Below are positions 45,101 to 55,900 of a DNA stretch of 64,000 bases, piece by piece. Both the position numbers and the translations under genes were made by a program. The notes under the pieces were generated by a model. That model was not told the origin of the DNA. It did no database searches and was given only the letters and a program-made list of their open reading frames with translations. The stretch spans positions 3,095,101 to 3,159,100 of the forward strand of contig NC_018396.1 of NCBI RefSeq assembly GCF_000208865.1. Reading direction: 5' to 3'. Numbering within the stretch: position 1 is the stretch's first letter; every line of letters starts with the position of its first letter. The stretch comes from Neospora caninum Liverpool. Lineage: Eukaryota > Apicomplexa > Conoidasida > Eucoccidiorida > Sarcocystidae.

Positions 45101-47208
45101 CACTTTCTCCTTCGCCTGCTTCCGTCCACTCCCTCTCTGCGACTCGCCCCGTCGACTTCTTCCCTGTCCCTCTTTCTCCTTCTCCCGCCTTCTCGTCTCC
45201 CTCCTTGCCGCAAAACGCCCTGGTGTCTCATAACACAGAAAACAGGTCGACTTCTTTCTCGTCTTCCGCTGCTCCTGCCGTTTCTCCTTTGACATATCCC
45301 TCCTTTGCTCCCCCTTCCCCTCCTCGTTCCTCTCCCCTTTCTCCTGTACCTTCTTCGCCGCTATCTCCCTCGTCGTCGCCTTCCCCTTCATCGAATTCTT
45401 TCGGTCCTCCTTCACCGTCTCCATCTGCGGCTTCGGCTTCCCCATCTCTGTCTGCCTCGTCTCCACCTTCCCCATCTTCCTCTTTGTCTTCCTTTTCTGC
45501 GCCTAGTCAGTGCAATTTTCTCTGTCCCTCCGGAGGCCCCGTCGTTTGCGGAACTGACGGTCAGACGTACGCGAACGAATGCGAGGTTCGGGTATACGCA
45601 TGCTTGCAGCGGTCGGCGGCACTGCAGGTGAAGCATCGCGGTCCGTGCAAGAAGCAAGGTGCGCGTTTGGAAGAGACGAGGGAGAAGGCAAAGGGAGCGC
45701 AGCCTGACGCGACGGCGCGGATAGGCCAGGAAGACGACAGAAGGGCTGCTGAGGGACGGGGGCCGGAAAGTGGGCGACGCCGAGATATAAAGACAGAGGG
45801 GAAGTCAAACGACCCCCCAAGACCCGGCACAGACACCTCGCGTCCTTCCTCCGCTTCCCCGCGCTCTTCTGCGCCTCAGGCGAAAAACGCACGATCCACG
45901 CTCGGCGATGGTGCGCCAAGCGAAACGCAGCATCTTGCTGGAGAAATCTACCCTGAGAGGCAGAATGGGAGAGGCGAGAGGCGCCCGGGTGTGGGTCCGG
46001 TCCGTAGCGAAGAGGACGCATTTCTGCTGGGAGGGAAAGACGAGCTCGATCCCAGAAGCTTTTCTCTCGCTCTGGATGGCATCACCCAGACGCTCCCTGC
46101 CGAGCACTCCACACCGAGCGGACGCAGCCGGGTGGTTCCTCCTTTCCTTCTGCGCGAAGGCGAAGAAAGAGAAGGCAAACCCCCAACTGTGTCGGCTTCC
46201 TCTGCGTCTTCTGCTCCATCTGGCTCTGTCTCTTCGTCTCTGGGAGCGAAGCCGGAGGCGGAGACTGAGAGCGAGGGTAGCCGGCAAGCAGCGAGGGCGC
46301 CGAAGGACGAGGCTCTACATCACGACAGTGAGCAGGATGAAATCGGAGGGCGAGGGAAGCGACGGGAGATCGAGACGCAGATTATGGCGGGGCGCAGGAG
46401 CGAGGTGCGTGAACACGCAGAAGAAAAGGAAGGAGAGAGGACCAGCTTCGAAAGTTCAACCCGGCAAAGTTCCCTTGCGTCGGGGAGATCCGGAGGGGTG
46501 TCGCTGCTGCAGGGCTACGCAAAGGAAGGCAGAAATTGGGAGGATGCCCGAGAAGAAAAGGTGTTTTTAGAGCCAACTTCAAAGACGAGACAGAACGCCA
46601 GAGGAGGAACGGGAAGTGGAGAGAGGGAAGAAGAAAGTGGGGCTGCAACTTCGGCGTTTTCTCAGTTGACTGGCGGGTCGTCCAGAGCCAGCGCCGAGAA
46701 CGAAGAGTTTCTGCAAAGCAAGTCTCTCGCATCTTCTCGAGAGCACGGCGAAAAGGCGGAAAGACATGAGGAGGGGGATCGAGGACCTTCTGGACGTGAC
46801 AGTGAGAACCCAAGAGAAAAGGAGGTGGACTATCTCGAGGATCTCGCGCGTCTGAAAGCCATGATCGACTTTGACAGCTTTGAAGACGAGAAAGACGGAG
46901 AGACAGGACTAGAGTACGAAGATGGGATTATCCACGATCACCCCTACATCTACGTTGAAGGCCAAGAGGCAGCGAAAGGAGAGAATCCACCCGGCTTCTC
47001 GATAAAGGCAGCAACAGATGCTCTTCTGCATGAGCAACAAGCTACTGCACTCGCTTCCCCGGTACAGACGCCTCAGTCGGCCCCCGTCTGGGAGGCAGAA
47101 CCAGATCGAGGCGGAAAGCTCGCCACAAAACCAAAAGGAGGCAGCGCAACTACGACGCCTACGACTCCCCCACCTCCAAATCTTTTTGGGTTCTTGAAGT
47201 GGCTGTAG
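39127..47208 (+). CDS. Giant Kazal-domain protein, probably secreted or membrane-anchored
   Basis: One uninterrupted frame encodes 2693 residues from the ATG at 39127. Three Kazal-type serine protease inhibitor domains, each with six cysteines, lie at about residues 1156-1216 (CGSDGLVYPTVCDYERARC), 1277-1352 (CASDGNTYANPC, with a long insertion between the second and third Cys) and 2129-2174 (CGTDGQTYANECEVRVYAC). An internal Met at residue 554 (40786, context gcggaaaATGTCG) is followed by a hydrophobic run (TAVVLLSLAFRLFC). That is either the true signal peptide of a 2140-residue protein or a recessed signal anchor. The 553 codons before it are open with no stop, which favours coding. Most of the rest is Pro/Ser/Gln-rich and disordered. 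A charged coiled-coil-like segment lies at about residues 1762-1849 (QNLQKLQNLQLELEQQ). The C-terminus is acidic. Kazal domains inhibit serine proteases, and secreted Kazal inhibitors are known in Toxoplasma; this is far larger, and its inhibitory specificity cannot be read from sequence. Confidence 0.85.
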   Translation: METLYQSLPRHGCRSPSGGPVHNHGSVTGTTKPSFARWTLFPPLLRVTLRHIATEGRRGNGHEAEGKQGERRLEEDGEARTRADDEERAERHEQRVEASVAPNGSPTSLEIQQGKGHKHAEGCPVHLQEFRQFHILSRKRRKVSYPGTPTPRLVRLEEVPGRLPASSVHTPREVVGCSSTETGELLRLQKRVMFSEAVSTRERTEGIASRPRTKSLPCLSTSHALPSVKLPSHRRSVPRSAYRWSSASCASLSCPAPDSSSPCSSPTKSCFSRLFDSRSAARGPSSARLPSASPRRAETTPWLRDSRSNIPFRRAEKSQRRWSQRREQAGRERLEKTARGSSVVRVSPLLSMSESSHLCAHLDGGEETVRGRVREKECTRRYQICLVRGRHAVSPPPSQSLPQNGFTTGVGTSAALVGTHFSPSPSCHQTFSSASSSTSFRVPSFSARVPFYAVVFKSCQALCAASLPTGSTTLNRATRSPVCSLPRRGDNREASHALTSPSCRKQRRRSCAATQASSPSFPSSSISVLSSFPSCKRSYAPRANSFPSSFRRKMSISSAFSTAVVLLSLAFRLFCQVAFFTPTQSSASFPFLAVAGQGVYPADSGGFPSLSPLQQLQILQQRRTLPPGAFGVSSSPSSPSAVGTGQHLPRQGPSLPSSYPNNHSFPSPYSLPAPYGVGEMTMSYSASPTPPVYGHQTSPSTQNVSSQVYAQQVPALPSHPPAYGHPLELPHQSPGSYSSQPRNPSQFAASGLPSFSVSSAQPTGLSLPQDLQHGSARGDSPGAAGSTEVSANAGILSSLSPEEQRELLRLLGGGRGGDVSHRNTGMIEGSSFVQVPSPPANPGVSIHPNQPPTSAEQMIYSHSHRQQKGLSQFEYDQAAGGNSRSGPPQNSAQVYEMLQRNNHRQASGNAAHVEYSRPPASSPLPALHQQLLRSSSLASPPPLSRSPPASSVSPPPTLPAFSPSFAPSSYSPSPPYSSPHAAFSQSSPYATASSAHSTGFQSGAVDSTLLLSPQKSFALPPFFSSVLRALLDDLAHGRTETVEEVAGVLLQHLPEQQRHQVFAILTKALAAAKAKSDASPSAQLPQTMSGFSSVSTPQQVGQGFVETGSRGGEGASFFSSPSPFPYPSFSPASAAFPPLPAHSSTNVPAGFPPLSMECAQLCIPESEKEINEGPYLGQVLCGSDGLVYPTVCDYERARCMHPQLEIISLSRDGRDCPPPPPPFPSSSKSSPLSPPSPPSSPSPPPPPRSPPSLSPSFPSSSSLASPSPSPQDSLRQCLSLPACQGQANRSSTAASHSSPFSPGASLHADQMWEPQCASDGNTYANPCIFGVEACVRKVTGQAPLFKVHEGVCGERSPDSGALSSSASSVSPVFAASRDAGSEAGAFAERQDEKRGTQKASEEGRPPVENSPGSLSPLRGAGATIKSGPAALEASRQAGTPETSEKPSSRDEDGRAKSQGAEERHGESKADDETRQTAKQPEEGKPTESQPANRPPSTASFVPSSFSSSATQTTSLVASDEGLVAEPQGGDEQKKLHQVEREQSEKEPSRLPQSVRLNHAREKPSFPGGSPTDEKLHPPAFHSKPLSPDRKRHQLPSAGTPPPASSSHPPSRSPAPPSPPSSTNSSSTDSSSMDSSSMDSSSMDSSSTGFSSTDSSSRSSASPSSCVQTASGELCAVGAPVATPRGRPQAGGEEREAEKLPKESVGQALVGRVSALLRGESLPGQGAAIEAAVEDAKRISAAREEEAGESEQEGEQPDDEDAAKKLQNLREKMHTNAQKTAVQQLMDRREAVQNLQKLQNLQLELEQQRPASQFDAKNFLASLHGVGSIQELMEERTRQKLEELQRAESPRGEAQTENDAPQGRGAPFPSPGGETPLGPLPVPQVAGGSVSGFPSSQPFVSSHRTGSSGVYGDTPGGQAAAGDISQRIGMPTPAQHVPEQRGVSPSAPPQISSFPPAFSPPLSPSAPLPPVYLPPSTPRPSHLQGFSTGGAPALSPSPASVHSLSATRPVDFFPVPLSPSPAFSSPSLPQNALVSHNTENRSTSFSSSAAPAVSPLTYPSFAPPSPPRSSPLSPVPSSPLSPSSSPSPSSNSFGPPSPSPSAASASPSLSASSPPSPSSSLSSFSAPSQCNFLCPSGGPVVCGTDGQTYANECEVRVYACLQRSAALQVKHRGPCKKQGARLEETREKAKGAQPDATARIGQEDDRRAAEGRGPESGRRRDIKTEGKSNDPPRPGTDTSRPSSASPRSSAPQAKNARSTLGDGAPSETQHLAGEIYPERQNGRGERRPGVGPVRSEEDAFLLGGKDELDPRSFSLALDGITQTLPAEHSTPSGRSRVVPPFLLREGEEREGKPPTVSASSASSAPSGSVSSSLGAKPEAETESEGSRQAARAPKDEALHHDSEQDEIGGRGKRREIETQIMAGRRSEVREHAEEKEGERTSFESSTRQSSLASGRSGGVSLLQGYAKEGRNWEDAREEKVFLEPTSKTRQNARGGTGSGEREEESGAATSAFSQLTGGSSRASAENEEFLQSKSLASSREHGEKAERHEEGDRGPSGRDSENPREKEVDYLEDLARLKAMIDFDSFEDEKDGETGLEYEDGIIHDHPYIYVEGQEAAKGENPPGFSIKAATDALLHEQQATALASPVQTPQSAPVWEAEPDRGGKLATKPKGGSATTTPTTPPPPNLFGFLKWL
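43993..44097 (+). repeat. 15-bp in-frame repeat (DSSSM/T), 7 copies
   Basis: The unit gattcttcttccatg and close variants encode the pentapeptide DSSSM, DSSST or NSSST, with one degenerate GFSST copy. The array is in phase and lies in the Ser-rich linker between Kazal domains 2 and 3. Confidence 0.95.
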
Positions 47209-47373
47209 CGTGGCTTCTCACAGGGCTCCGAATTGCACTCAAACGTGTCAGGAGCGTTGGAAGCATGAATGTGCATGCCAGGCCTGCACTACACATATAC
47301 ACATGCACATGCGCTGCGTAGAAGAGCATACACCAAAATATCTGTATGATGTTTGTGTAAATGTACATATACC

Positions 47374-47378
<5 letters not shown>

Positions 47379-47414
<36 letters not shown>
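47379..47414. repeat. TA microsatellite
   Basis: An alternating TA tract of about 36 bases downstream of the Kazal gene. Confidence 0.95.
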
Positions 47415-47416
<2 letters not shown>

Positions 47417-49221
47417 GAAGCGATTGTAGAGCGAAGGGGAATGGAGTCACGACACATAAACACATGTGCGCTTGAGGGTAAAGGGTGTCCGGTTGATAGG
47501 TACAGTGTAGGCTCGCCGAGACTGGCCTTCTATAGAGGTCCGTTCCTTGTTGCATTTGTGTCACTTCTCGGAATCCTCGCGGGAGGGAACGAGAGAGAGT
47601 ATTCGGAAGTTCTGAATCCCCATAAGACAGGAGAGGCCGCTGGACAGGCAGAGGCCCCAGTGGCGACAGAAAGTGGTCAGGAGAGTGGAGCCGAGCGAGG
47701 AGGTTCTCCTGGTCACGGGAGAGTTCGGGAGAAGCCGAAAACATGCGTGAATTTTCAAAGGAGCAAGATACGGCGCTGCGGCTCAGAGAAGGGAGGGAGA
47801 AACAGTGGCAGGTGCCGCTTTTTTGACCGTGCATCTTGGTGTTTCGTACAACAATGGAGCGTCTCTCGTTTTTTTTCCCTCGTTGCCCTCGTGATGTTGT
47901 CGGGTGTATGGACACCTGGCAGGTGTCCCTGGCGGCAACGTGCGGTGGGTGTCCTCGCCGCAAATAGAGAGCAGCAAAAGAGAGAATTTTAGGGCCTAGA
48001 ACATCTTCCTTTGTGGTAGCGGCAAGACAGGCCTGTGGATTTTTACTGGAGGCACTTGTATTCTCTATGCAAAACATACAGAACGGTATTTTTGTCAGAT
48101 CAAGGGATGAACATCGCAACTTCTCTCTTGCAATTACGATGCCGAATGGAAACAGCAGTTGCTCTTTTTCTCGTTTCTTCCCTTCTACCCCTCACTCTAC
48201 CATTCTGTTTTTTCTCGCCACTTCCCCTTGTATCCTTTCTCTACAAAAAAGAAACTCTCTTGTCTCCCTTCTGCACAGGCTGCCGTCCTCCTGAGTATCT
48301 ATCGGCCTCTTCATGTAGAAAAAACGCGCATCTATCTATTTACGTAGACATCTAAATCTATATACAAGCATGTATAACAATAAATATGTGTATATATGTA
48401 TATATTTGTAGATCGAACGTTTCCACAGGAATCGCCCCGAAAAGCTCGGTTTTTCCCGTGTAGAGAAAAAGATCTGTTTAGAGGAAGACGTACCCACCGA
48501 GAAGAGGCCGACCCGTCGTGGGCGCTACCGCACCATTTAAGGCATATGTTTTCTTTCCGTCCCTTGCTTTCCGGGGGGGTTTGCAGACGAGAGCAGATTT
48601 CGCTGTCTATGTCCCTCCCCCGCTTTTGCCCAGTTCTACCCTGAGAAAAAAGGTTTGCCTGGTTTCCCTCTCCACCAGCTGCCCGGGCTTCGTGCCTCCC
48701 TCCTCAGTCCTTCCTCATGCGTTCTTCCTTCCGTCCCTTCCCTCCATAACTGATGAGTGCTGGCTTTTTGTGGCTTTCTGTCCTGAAGGGAAGACGTTTC
48801 CTGGGGATATTACACACGAGATCTCCGAACTGGTTGCCAAGCGTGTTGCGCAAGGAGGCAGGCTCCGAGGATGGCAACTTTTTTGCGGCACAGGAAGAGC
48901 CTCAAGGATGAAAATTCTCAGCCTGGAGATTTTCCTCGTCTCACAAGTCTTCCGTTCCCCCCGGGTGCTGCCTCGCTTGATCGCTTCGTCGCGCTGCCGC
49001 CAGTTATCTTTTCTGGTCTCAGAGGAAAGCCACACAAGTGTCGCTATCCAGTGCCCACTTTTCACCCCTGTCAGGTTCCTACAAAGACAGCAAGGCCCGC
49101 CCATGAGCCCCATTCCCTCAAAAAGGACCCTCTGGCGACGGGCGAAAGAAAAACGCGGAAAAGGGCAACGGCGGCGCCTTCCGCCGCGACAGCCGACCTC
49201 GGCTGGCGACAGGCTGCGGTT

Positions 49222-49246
49222 CCCCCCTCCCCCCCCCCCCCCCCCC
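49222..49246. repeat. C homopolymer
   Basis: A run of about 25 C with one T interruption. It is prone to sequencing error, so the frame through it is uncertain. Confidence 0.9.
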
Positions 49247-50691
49247 AGGAAAACCCTTTCTGCGTGGAAGTGAGGCGAAGGGGAGAGAAGACGAAACCAG
49301 AGATGAACCGAGAAAGGAACTGCGGAGAAACGAGGCCGGCCGAAGTGAGCGAAGGAAACGAGGGGCGGAGAGTCCTGCGCAAGGAAACCCCGTTCCGGCT
49401 GAGGTCCGTGGACGACCTGGCCCCCGTGTACGTACACCGGAAGGCGGGTGTCGGTTGTTGCCAGGCGGCTGGTTCGGTCTTGATTTTTGTCCGATTTCGT
49501 GTTATCTCTTTTCTTCGTCCGAACACGGTTCTCTTTCGCCGTCCCTCTCCTCGCCTTTACAGTTTTTCTCGGCAACCAACGGCGTTTTGCGGTACGAGCA
49601 CGAAGCTGGAAGGAACTTCGTCTAACAGTTTGACAGGCGCATGCACGATATCCTGCCGCAGGACTCATCGAGCCCCTGAAGTTCGGCCGCTTCTGCGTCC
49701 GACTTTTCCAGCTCCTTCGCTCGCGATGTGCGGCTACTGTAAACCGCTTGTTTTCCTCCGCTTCTTTCCTCTCCTTTTTCGCCGTGTCTCTCTCTTCCCG
49801 CGCACGTCTTTGCAGAATCTCGTGAAGAATCGAGATACACCTCGCCGTCGAGACCCGGGGAGCACCCGCGACGCAAGAAGAACTGTATTCGATCTCCGAC
49901 CTGCCAGCGACTCGACTGCTGAGACTATCCAGTTTGTTTCTTCCTCCTCTCCTCCTATATCAATTTGCCTCCGCGGCAGTCTCCCTAGTCTTATCCAATT
50001 CGCGCCTCCTCACCGTGTCTCGTGTACCTGCAGTGGACGCTGTCTCAACTCTTCGTCGCTGGAAGGATCTCTTGCACGCTCTCGCTTCAGGACTCGCCAC
50101 ACACCTGCGTTGTCGTTGCCTCTTCGCCTCAGCCGCCTGGCCGTTCTTCTCTCCTGTCTCCTACAGCCTCGCGTATCTCGTTCGTGGCTCCTTAGCAGAG
50201 GTTCCTACGTCGCTACCCGCGAGGCAGAGCCTACTGGAGGGGTTTCCCTCTCGCTCATTCTTCATCCCTAAACTTTCCGTGACCCCATCGTCTTCTCCCC
50301 TTCCTGGGTCTCTGCTAACTCTTCTCGATCTAGTTATTCTCGATCTAGTTCTTCTCGACCTTGTTCTTCCGTTTCCTCCGGTCTGCTGTTCGCTTCTCGT
50401 TTTTGCGATGTAGGAGAGGTGTCGTGGAGAGACGGGTCTTCCGGTTTCTTCGTGCGTATCCTCTCGCCTTCTCTCTTTCTCTTCGTCGCCTTCCTCTGAC
50501 GCCTTTCGTTCGCGCTCTTCCGCGCGCGTGTTCTCGATCTCTCTGCGCTTCAGCTCGGGACACACTGCGGGGCAGAATGTCGCCTGCCCTGCGAGAGGCA
50601 AAGTGAACGACGCACATGCCCGCACCAACCTGGCGGCTAGAGGTCATTTCCCTTATCATTCCTTCCGGCCTTTTACCCCCCGTCATGCAGG

Positions 50692-51181
50692 ATGCAGCGC
50701 ATGAAGAATTTCGTCAGTCAAAAGGTAAGGCCCCAGCAGATTCTGCGCGGTCTCCTCCTTTTGCTTCCTCGCGATCTCCTTCCTCTTCGTGTGGCCTTTT
50801 GGCTCTGTCCTAGCGTGCGGTATGTCTCTCCCTTTTTCTCCACTTTCTCCTTTTTCACTCCTTCTGATCATCTTTTCCAGCTTTGCTATCCCTCCTTCAC
50901 TTTTCCTTCCCGTCTCTTCCGATTCGGTTCTCTCCCTCTCCCCTCACACCCTTTCTTCCCCTGGTTTTCTCTGCATGTTCCCCCAAATCCCTTCTTGTTT
51001 CCCGGCTGTTTCCTTCATCTGTTGCCCTCTCGCTTTCTCGTGCGCCTGTTGCCATGTGTCAAGTGTTGTCTCCACCGATTCTGCTCCCGTTACGCATACA
51101 TACACACTTTCATACACATGGAGTTATATGCACAGAAATATAACTTATGAATACTTATCTCTACACAATCCACAGCTTACA

Positions 51182-51215
<34 letters not shown>

Positions 51216-52914
51216 CAGTGTACACTTGCATCCATTTACGTCGGGATGTTGCTATGTCGTATATCTCTGTCTGTGTAGTATATCTCCCCTTACGGGAAAA
51301 TCGTGGCTTTTTCGCTTCTTTCCTTTTCGCCGTGCGCCGAGTGCGCTCCCTCCTCTCTTTTCCGACTGCTGTTCCTTCATGCCCTGTCCTGGCTGACTCA
51401 GTTCTCCGGCGCAACGCGTCAGGATTCGCTGCATGCAGTCCGCCCGCCTCAACAGGAACCGCATGCGCCTGGGGCCGCCACGGCGGGAGACGCTTCCGCT
51501 GCTTGCGGCGGTCCAGGCGCCTCGGCTGGGAGCTGCGCGGGGCTGGCTGCGGGCGCCGCAGGCGTAGCCAAAAAAGGCGCTTTCGGGAAATCCGCTGGAG
51601 AAATGTGGCAACTCGAGGAGCAAACCAAATTCGTGGGACGCATTGACGTCTTCCTCTCCAGATTCGACAAGCTTCTCACAGGTCACACTTGTTACGCCAC
51701 CAGTGCCAAACGGATATGTGTGAATCTATGCATCTGGGCGCGAGTGTACCCTTATATACACCAATCGGTATCTGTCCAAATGCGTTCAGATGCATATACA
51801 GAGAGACATGCATGCATGGATATGTGCCTGTGCATCCGGTCATGTGCATGGAAGCGGATGTACACATGCATACGTACGTACAGATACAAGTGCCACTTGT
51901 TTACTGGGATATACATGTCGGCACGTATGCATCTAAATACACATATATATACATATATATACATATATATACATACATATACATATATATATATATATAT
52001 GAATTTATATACGGATGTGGAGGTTGAGATGTAGAGGCTAAAGGGGCACGGAGGCGGGCACCTAGTTGGGGCGGACTCTGGTCCGTTGTCTCCTACTGCT
52101 AACCTCCACAATATATTTCCACACACAGGAGATCTACCAATCTGTAGGATCGTGTGTGTCTACAAGGAGACAAATGGGTACCGAATATGTCTGTCTGTAT
52201 GTATATATGTATGGAGAGAGGAAGCGATTTATTGACAGAGACGTATGTCTATGTGTATGCAGGTGTGTGGTCTGTGGAGTTTGTTTTGTAGATTCTCCTA
52301 GTATGTCTGTGCATCGTGCCTCGCATGTTTCATCTAGGTTTTTGTATCTAACGGGAAGTCGTTTTCTGCTCGTGTGCGGCATGCGTGTTTTCAGAGTGCG
52401 ACAGCATGCACCGGGACCTTGGAGACACAGTTAGCGTTTTCTTCAGTCGCAACACAGGATTCCGGGAGACTGCACTCGAGATGGCTGATGTGCTGGTGAG
52501 ACCCTTTATGCCTCGCTTCGTCTCGTTCATCTTCCTCCCTTTTTTCGCTCTTTCTCTTCTGCGCGCGCCCCAGTAGAAAAACACTTTCTGTCGCGTGCAG
52601 CGTCAACTCTTCGGCCGAGTGTGCACAGAAAATGTCCCACTACGTAGCTGCATATATATATGCGTGCGCGTGCACAATTATATATACATATATTTATTTT
52701 CATATATTTAGTCATATATTTGTGTGAGTAGCATGTGGGGCTTTTGAGAACCAGCTCTGTATATGTGTCACACATTGTTCTTCGTCCTTGACTGCATGCA
52801 GTTGTCGGCAGTTTCGACTGTGCAGACGTTTAGGTACACACAAATGTATGCGTAGAATCTTGGAATGGAGGTGTATGCATGTCATTCTTATTTTTGAAAG
52901 CATGCGATTGATTG

Positions 52915-52950
<36 letters not shown>

Positions 52951-55900
52951 CGATTCCAGCTCATGGCTCTTCTTGTCTCGCATGCGTTTGCGGTCTTTTC
53001 TTTTCTTTTTCGCTGGTTGTTTCTCCTTCTGTCAGGTGGCGTTTCGTGCGATTCGACTCGAGTTGGTAAGAGCCGTTTGTTGCATGCGCTTCCCTCAGGC
53101 GTGTCCTGCGCTTCGCCTCTTCTCTCCTCTGCCCGCCTGTTAGGCTCTTCTTTTCTGGTCTTTGCCGAGTGCTGCTTCGGGTTCGAGAAGTTCTGCTGAC
53201 GATGTGTTGTTCTCGCCTCTGTTTTCATCGATCCGCTGGCGTGTTGTCGGTCTCATGTCGACGCGTCACACAGATCTACGATGAAGAGACCGCATAATCG
53301 AACGCTCGCAACGGGGCAAGCTCAAATGCCTCTATCCTCTCTCGTCTTGTGCCGTCTGTTTCGCTCCTTTTTCCCATCTGTGTTTATTCGTGTTGTCAAC
53401 GAGGAGGTGTGCACCTGAGTTTGTTCTTGTACTCGCGTCCTCGCTACCCTGTGCTCAGTGATGAGACAGTACCATCTTCCTGCGCTCCCCTGTCACTGCG
53501 TCTCTATGCAATCGCCAGCAACCCCACATCGACACCACGCGCCGCGCAGCAACGGAGTGCATGCGAAAAATCCGAAGAGCCGAGGTACGGAGGTCGTGTA
53601 GGCAACCTTAGAACAAGACCACGCTGGACTGGCGGCATGGACGACCACGCAAGCGACAACCCCTCTCTCCTTTCGTTCTTTATCTCTCTCCCTCGCGCTC
53701 TCAACTTATTGTGCTCCCTCTTTTCTCGCGTCGTTTTAGCATTTCACGCGTGAGTTTTCTTGGCGCCCTCCCCTTCTCCTACAGGTACTGCTGAAGGAGC
53801 GAAATGAAGCAGCGCATCACCTAGACCACTACACAAAGGTAGGCTGTTTTCTCTTTTCCCAGATAAGAAGCGCAGTCTCTCTTGCTTCCCTCTCAGCATC
53901 CGTCTGTTCTCGCTCTCCGTGGCGTGCTGTCTCCTCAGACCCTGTTTTTTTTGCCTTCTTCGTCCTTCCCTCTCTTCGTCTCCCTCTGTTCTTATGGATT
54001 CCTGCTTCTCCTTCACTTCTCGCGATTCTTGCTTTCTGCCGCTCCGCTCTTTCCTCGTCGCCTCTCGTGTCCATTTTTCTTTCCTCCCTTCTGGAGCTTT
54101 GCAAAAGCGGAGCAAGAACCGTGATGCTGGATGATGCAGTTGTGCTCTACATGTTCAAATCCCTTCCAGTTTTCTTGAAGGGGGATCGAAGTTCAAGCTC
54201 GCTCGCTCTCTCAGCCGGCCGGAAGGCGGCGCGGCAAACAAAAGGGACGCGGTGCTGCCTCAGTTTGTCTCCACTTCTCCCACAGAAACTGTCACGTCTA
54301 AAGAGCGAAGCCCCGTCTGGCCCCAAGGCTGAAGAGCGCATCGCGCGAGTAGGTTTGTTCCTCCGAATGCAAACGAGCAAGAGACACGTGACTACTCCTC
54401 GATTATAGCTTGTATGCTTTAACGCAGCCATGCGGGTTAGGATTCGATCGGCTTTCCCCATTGTGGACAAGCGTTGTGTGCCTGTCGTTCAATTTATATC
54501 GAGTAATGCCTACCGCGTTTCTTGCGTCTCGTTACCCATAACGACATGTGTTCCACCTCGTAACGTGGAGAGAAGATAACAACCAGGCGGGAAATAAACG
54601 AGGGAACGTCCCCATGGTTCTTGTGAACTCATGCTTCGAAAAAGAGAAGACGAAGAACGAAACGAAAGCCATAACCAGGAAGACTACGATGGTTGTCTCC
54701 CGCCTGGTTGCGTGCACTTTTTCAGAATGAAAACAAACTCGAGCGAGCGTCCATCGAGTACCACACCGCAGAGGAAGCCGCCAGGTGAGCAGGCAAGAAC
54801 AGGGCGCAGCGGGGAAAGGGGTGGCTCTGAGCCCACGAGGATGCGGTCTGTCTGTCTGCGCGAAGGCTATGCACAGTGCAACAGGATCTCTGTGATCTCT
54901 CCGCTTCCTGTAGGTCAGAGTTGCAGGAGACTCTTGGGACGCGCTTCTTTTCGGCTGCCCAGCTAGTCAGCAAGGTGAGAGGAAACCTGGACTGTCACGA
55001 CACTTCTCTCTTCTTTAATCCGTGCTCTTCGTCCCCCCTCCTTTCTGCCCCTCTTTCTCTGGGTCTTTCTTCTTGATCTCTCTTTTCTTCCTCCCTCTTC
55101 TTCGTCCTCTCTTTCTCTTGGGCTCTCCTCGCGCGGGATTTTTTATCCTCTCTCTTCCACTCTCTCTTGCCGTTCGTCTAGCTGTTTCGTGTTCTGGCCA
55201 TTCGTCGGATTCCCTCGCCGTGACTCATCTCTTTGTCCGTTGCGCCCTTCCTTGGTGCACCCGTCTCCCGTTGCCTCTCTCTCTCTCCCTCTCTCTCTCT
55301 GTCTCCATGTCGTTTTCCCCGCTTGCGCGCGCTCTCCGTGCTCTCCTCGTGCCTGCTCAGGCGCTCCTCTTGAGCCGCGAGCTCTTCTCAGCGGCGACTC
55401 CGTGCCTCGCGCGGCTGCCGCCTCTCCTCGGTGCTCTCAGCGCGCCCAGCGACGACGCAGCTGGAATCCTCGCCAGACGGTGCGCGCCGTGTCTCGGAGC
55501 GGCTTTCTCGCAGCCCGGCTTTCCTTCCTCCGTCCCCGCCATCAGTCCTGCGCCGCCCCTTTCCAGTCACGCGCTCTTCAAGACGCCGTCGCCAGCAGAC
55601 CTCTTGGCCTCTGCACAAGCGCATGCAGCCTCCAGTGAAGCTGCGCCGTCGGTCTACACAGCCCCTCACTTCCCGAGCGCAGCGAGACCCGGCGTTGTCT
55701 CTCCGCAGACCCCTGCACTCGCCGTAGGTAGCCAGTCGCAAGTGCCCAGCGTGGCGGTATTCCCGGGCGAGGCCTTGGGCCCCGTCCCTGACGCCGGTGC
55801 TGGCCCTGGGGCGAGCGGAGGTGTCTCCTCCGCGGCGCCCGTTTGCGTGTGCAGCCTCTTGCGGGACGACAGCACCGCTCTCGCCCCAGCAAGTCGCTGC

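Larger units (their letters stand above)
47209..50691. other. Intergenic and 5' leader of the BAR-protein gene
   Basis: About 3.5 kb with a TA microsatellite (47379-47414) and a C homopolymer (49222-49246). An ATG-started 466-codon plus-strand frame spans 48871-50271. It is Arg/Ser/Pro-rich with no recognised motif and ends 420 bases before the BAR-gene start, so it could be a leader feature, a separate uncharacterised gene or chance. The opposite strand is also open across 48715-49668. Confidence 0.45.

Noticed and set aside
48715..49668. 317-codon minus-strand frame
   Set aside because: It includes a poly-Gly run from the C homopolymer, has no motif, and competes with an equally open plus strand.
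53275..53304. Coding-like stretch after a good acceptor (IYDEETA)
   Set aside because: It runs into TAA with no usable GT donor in between, so it cannot be added to the BAR gene in phase.
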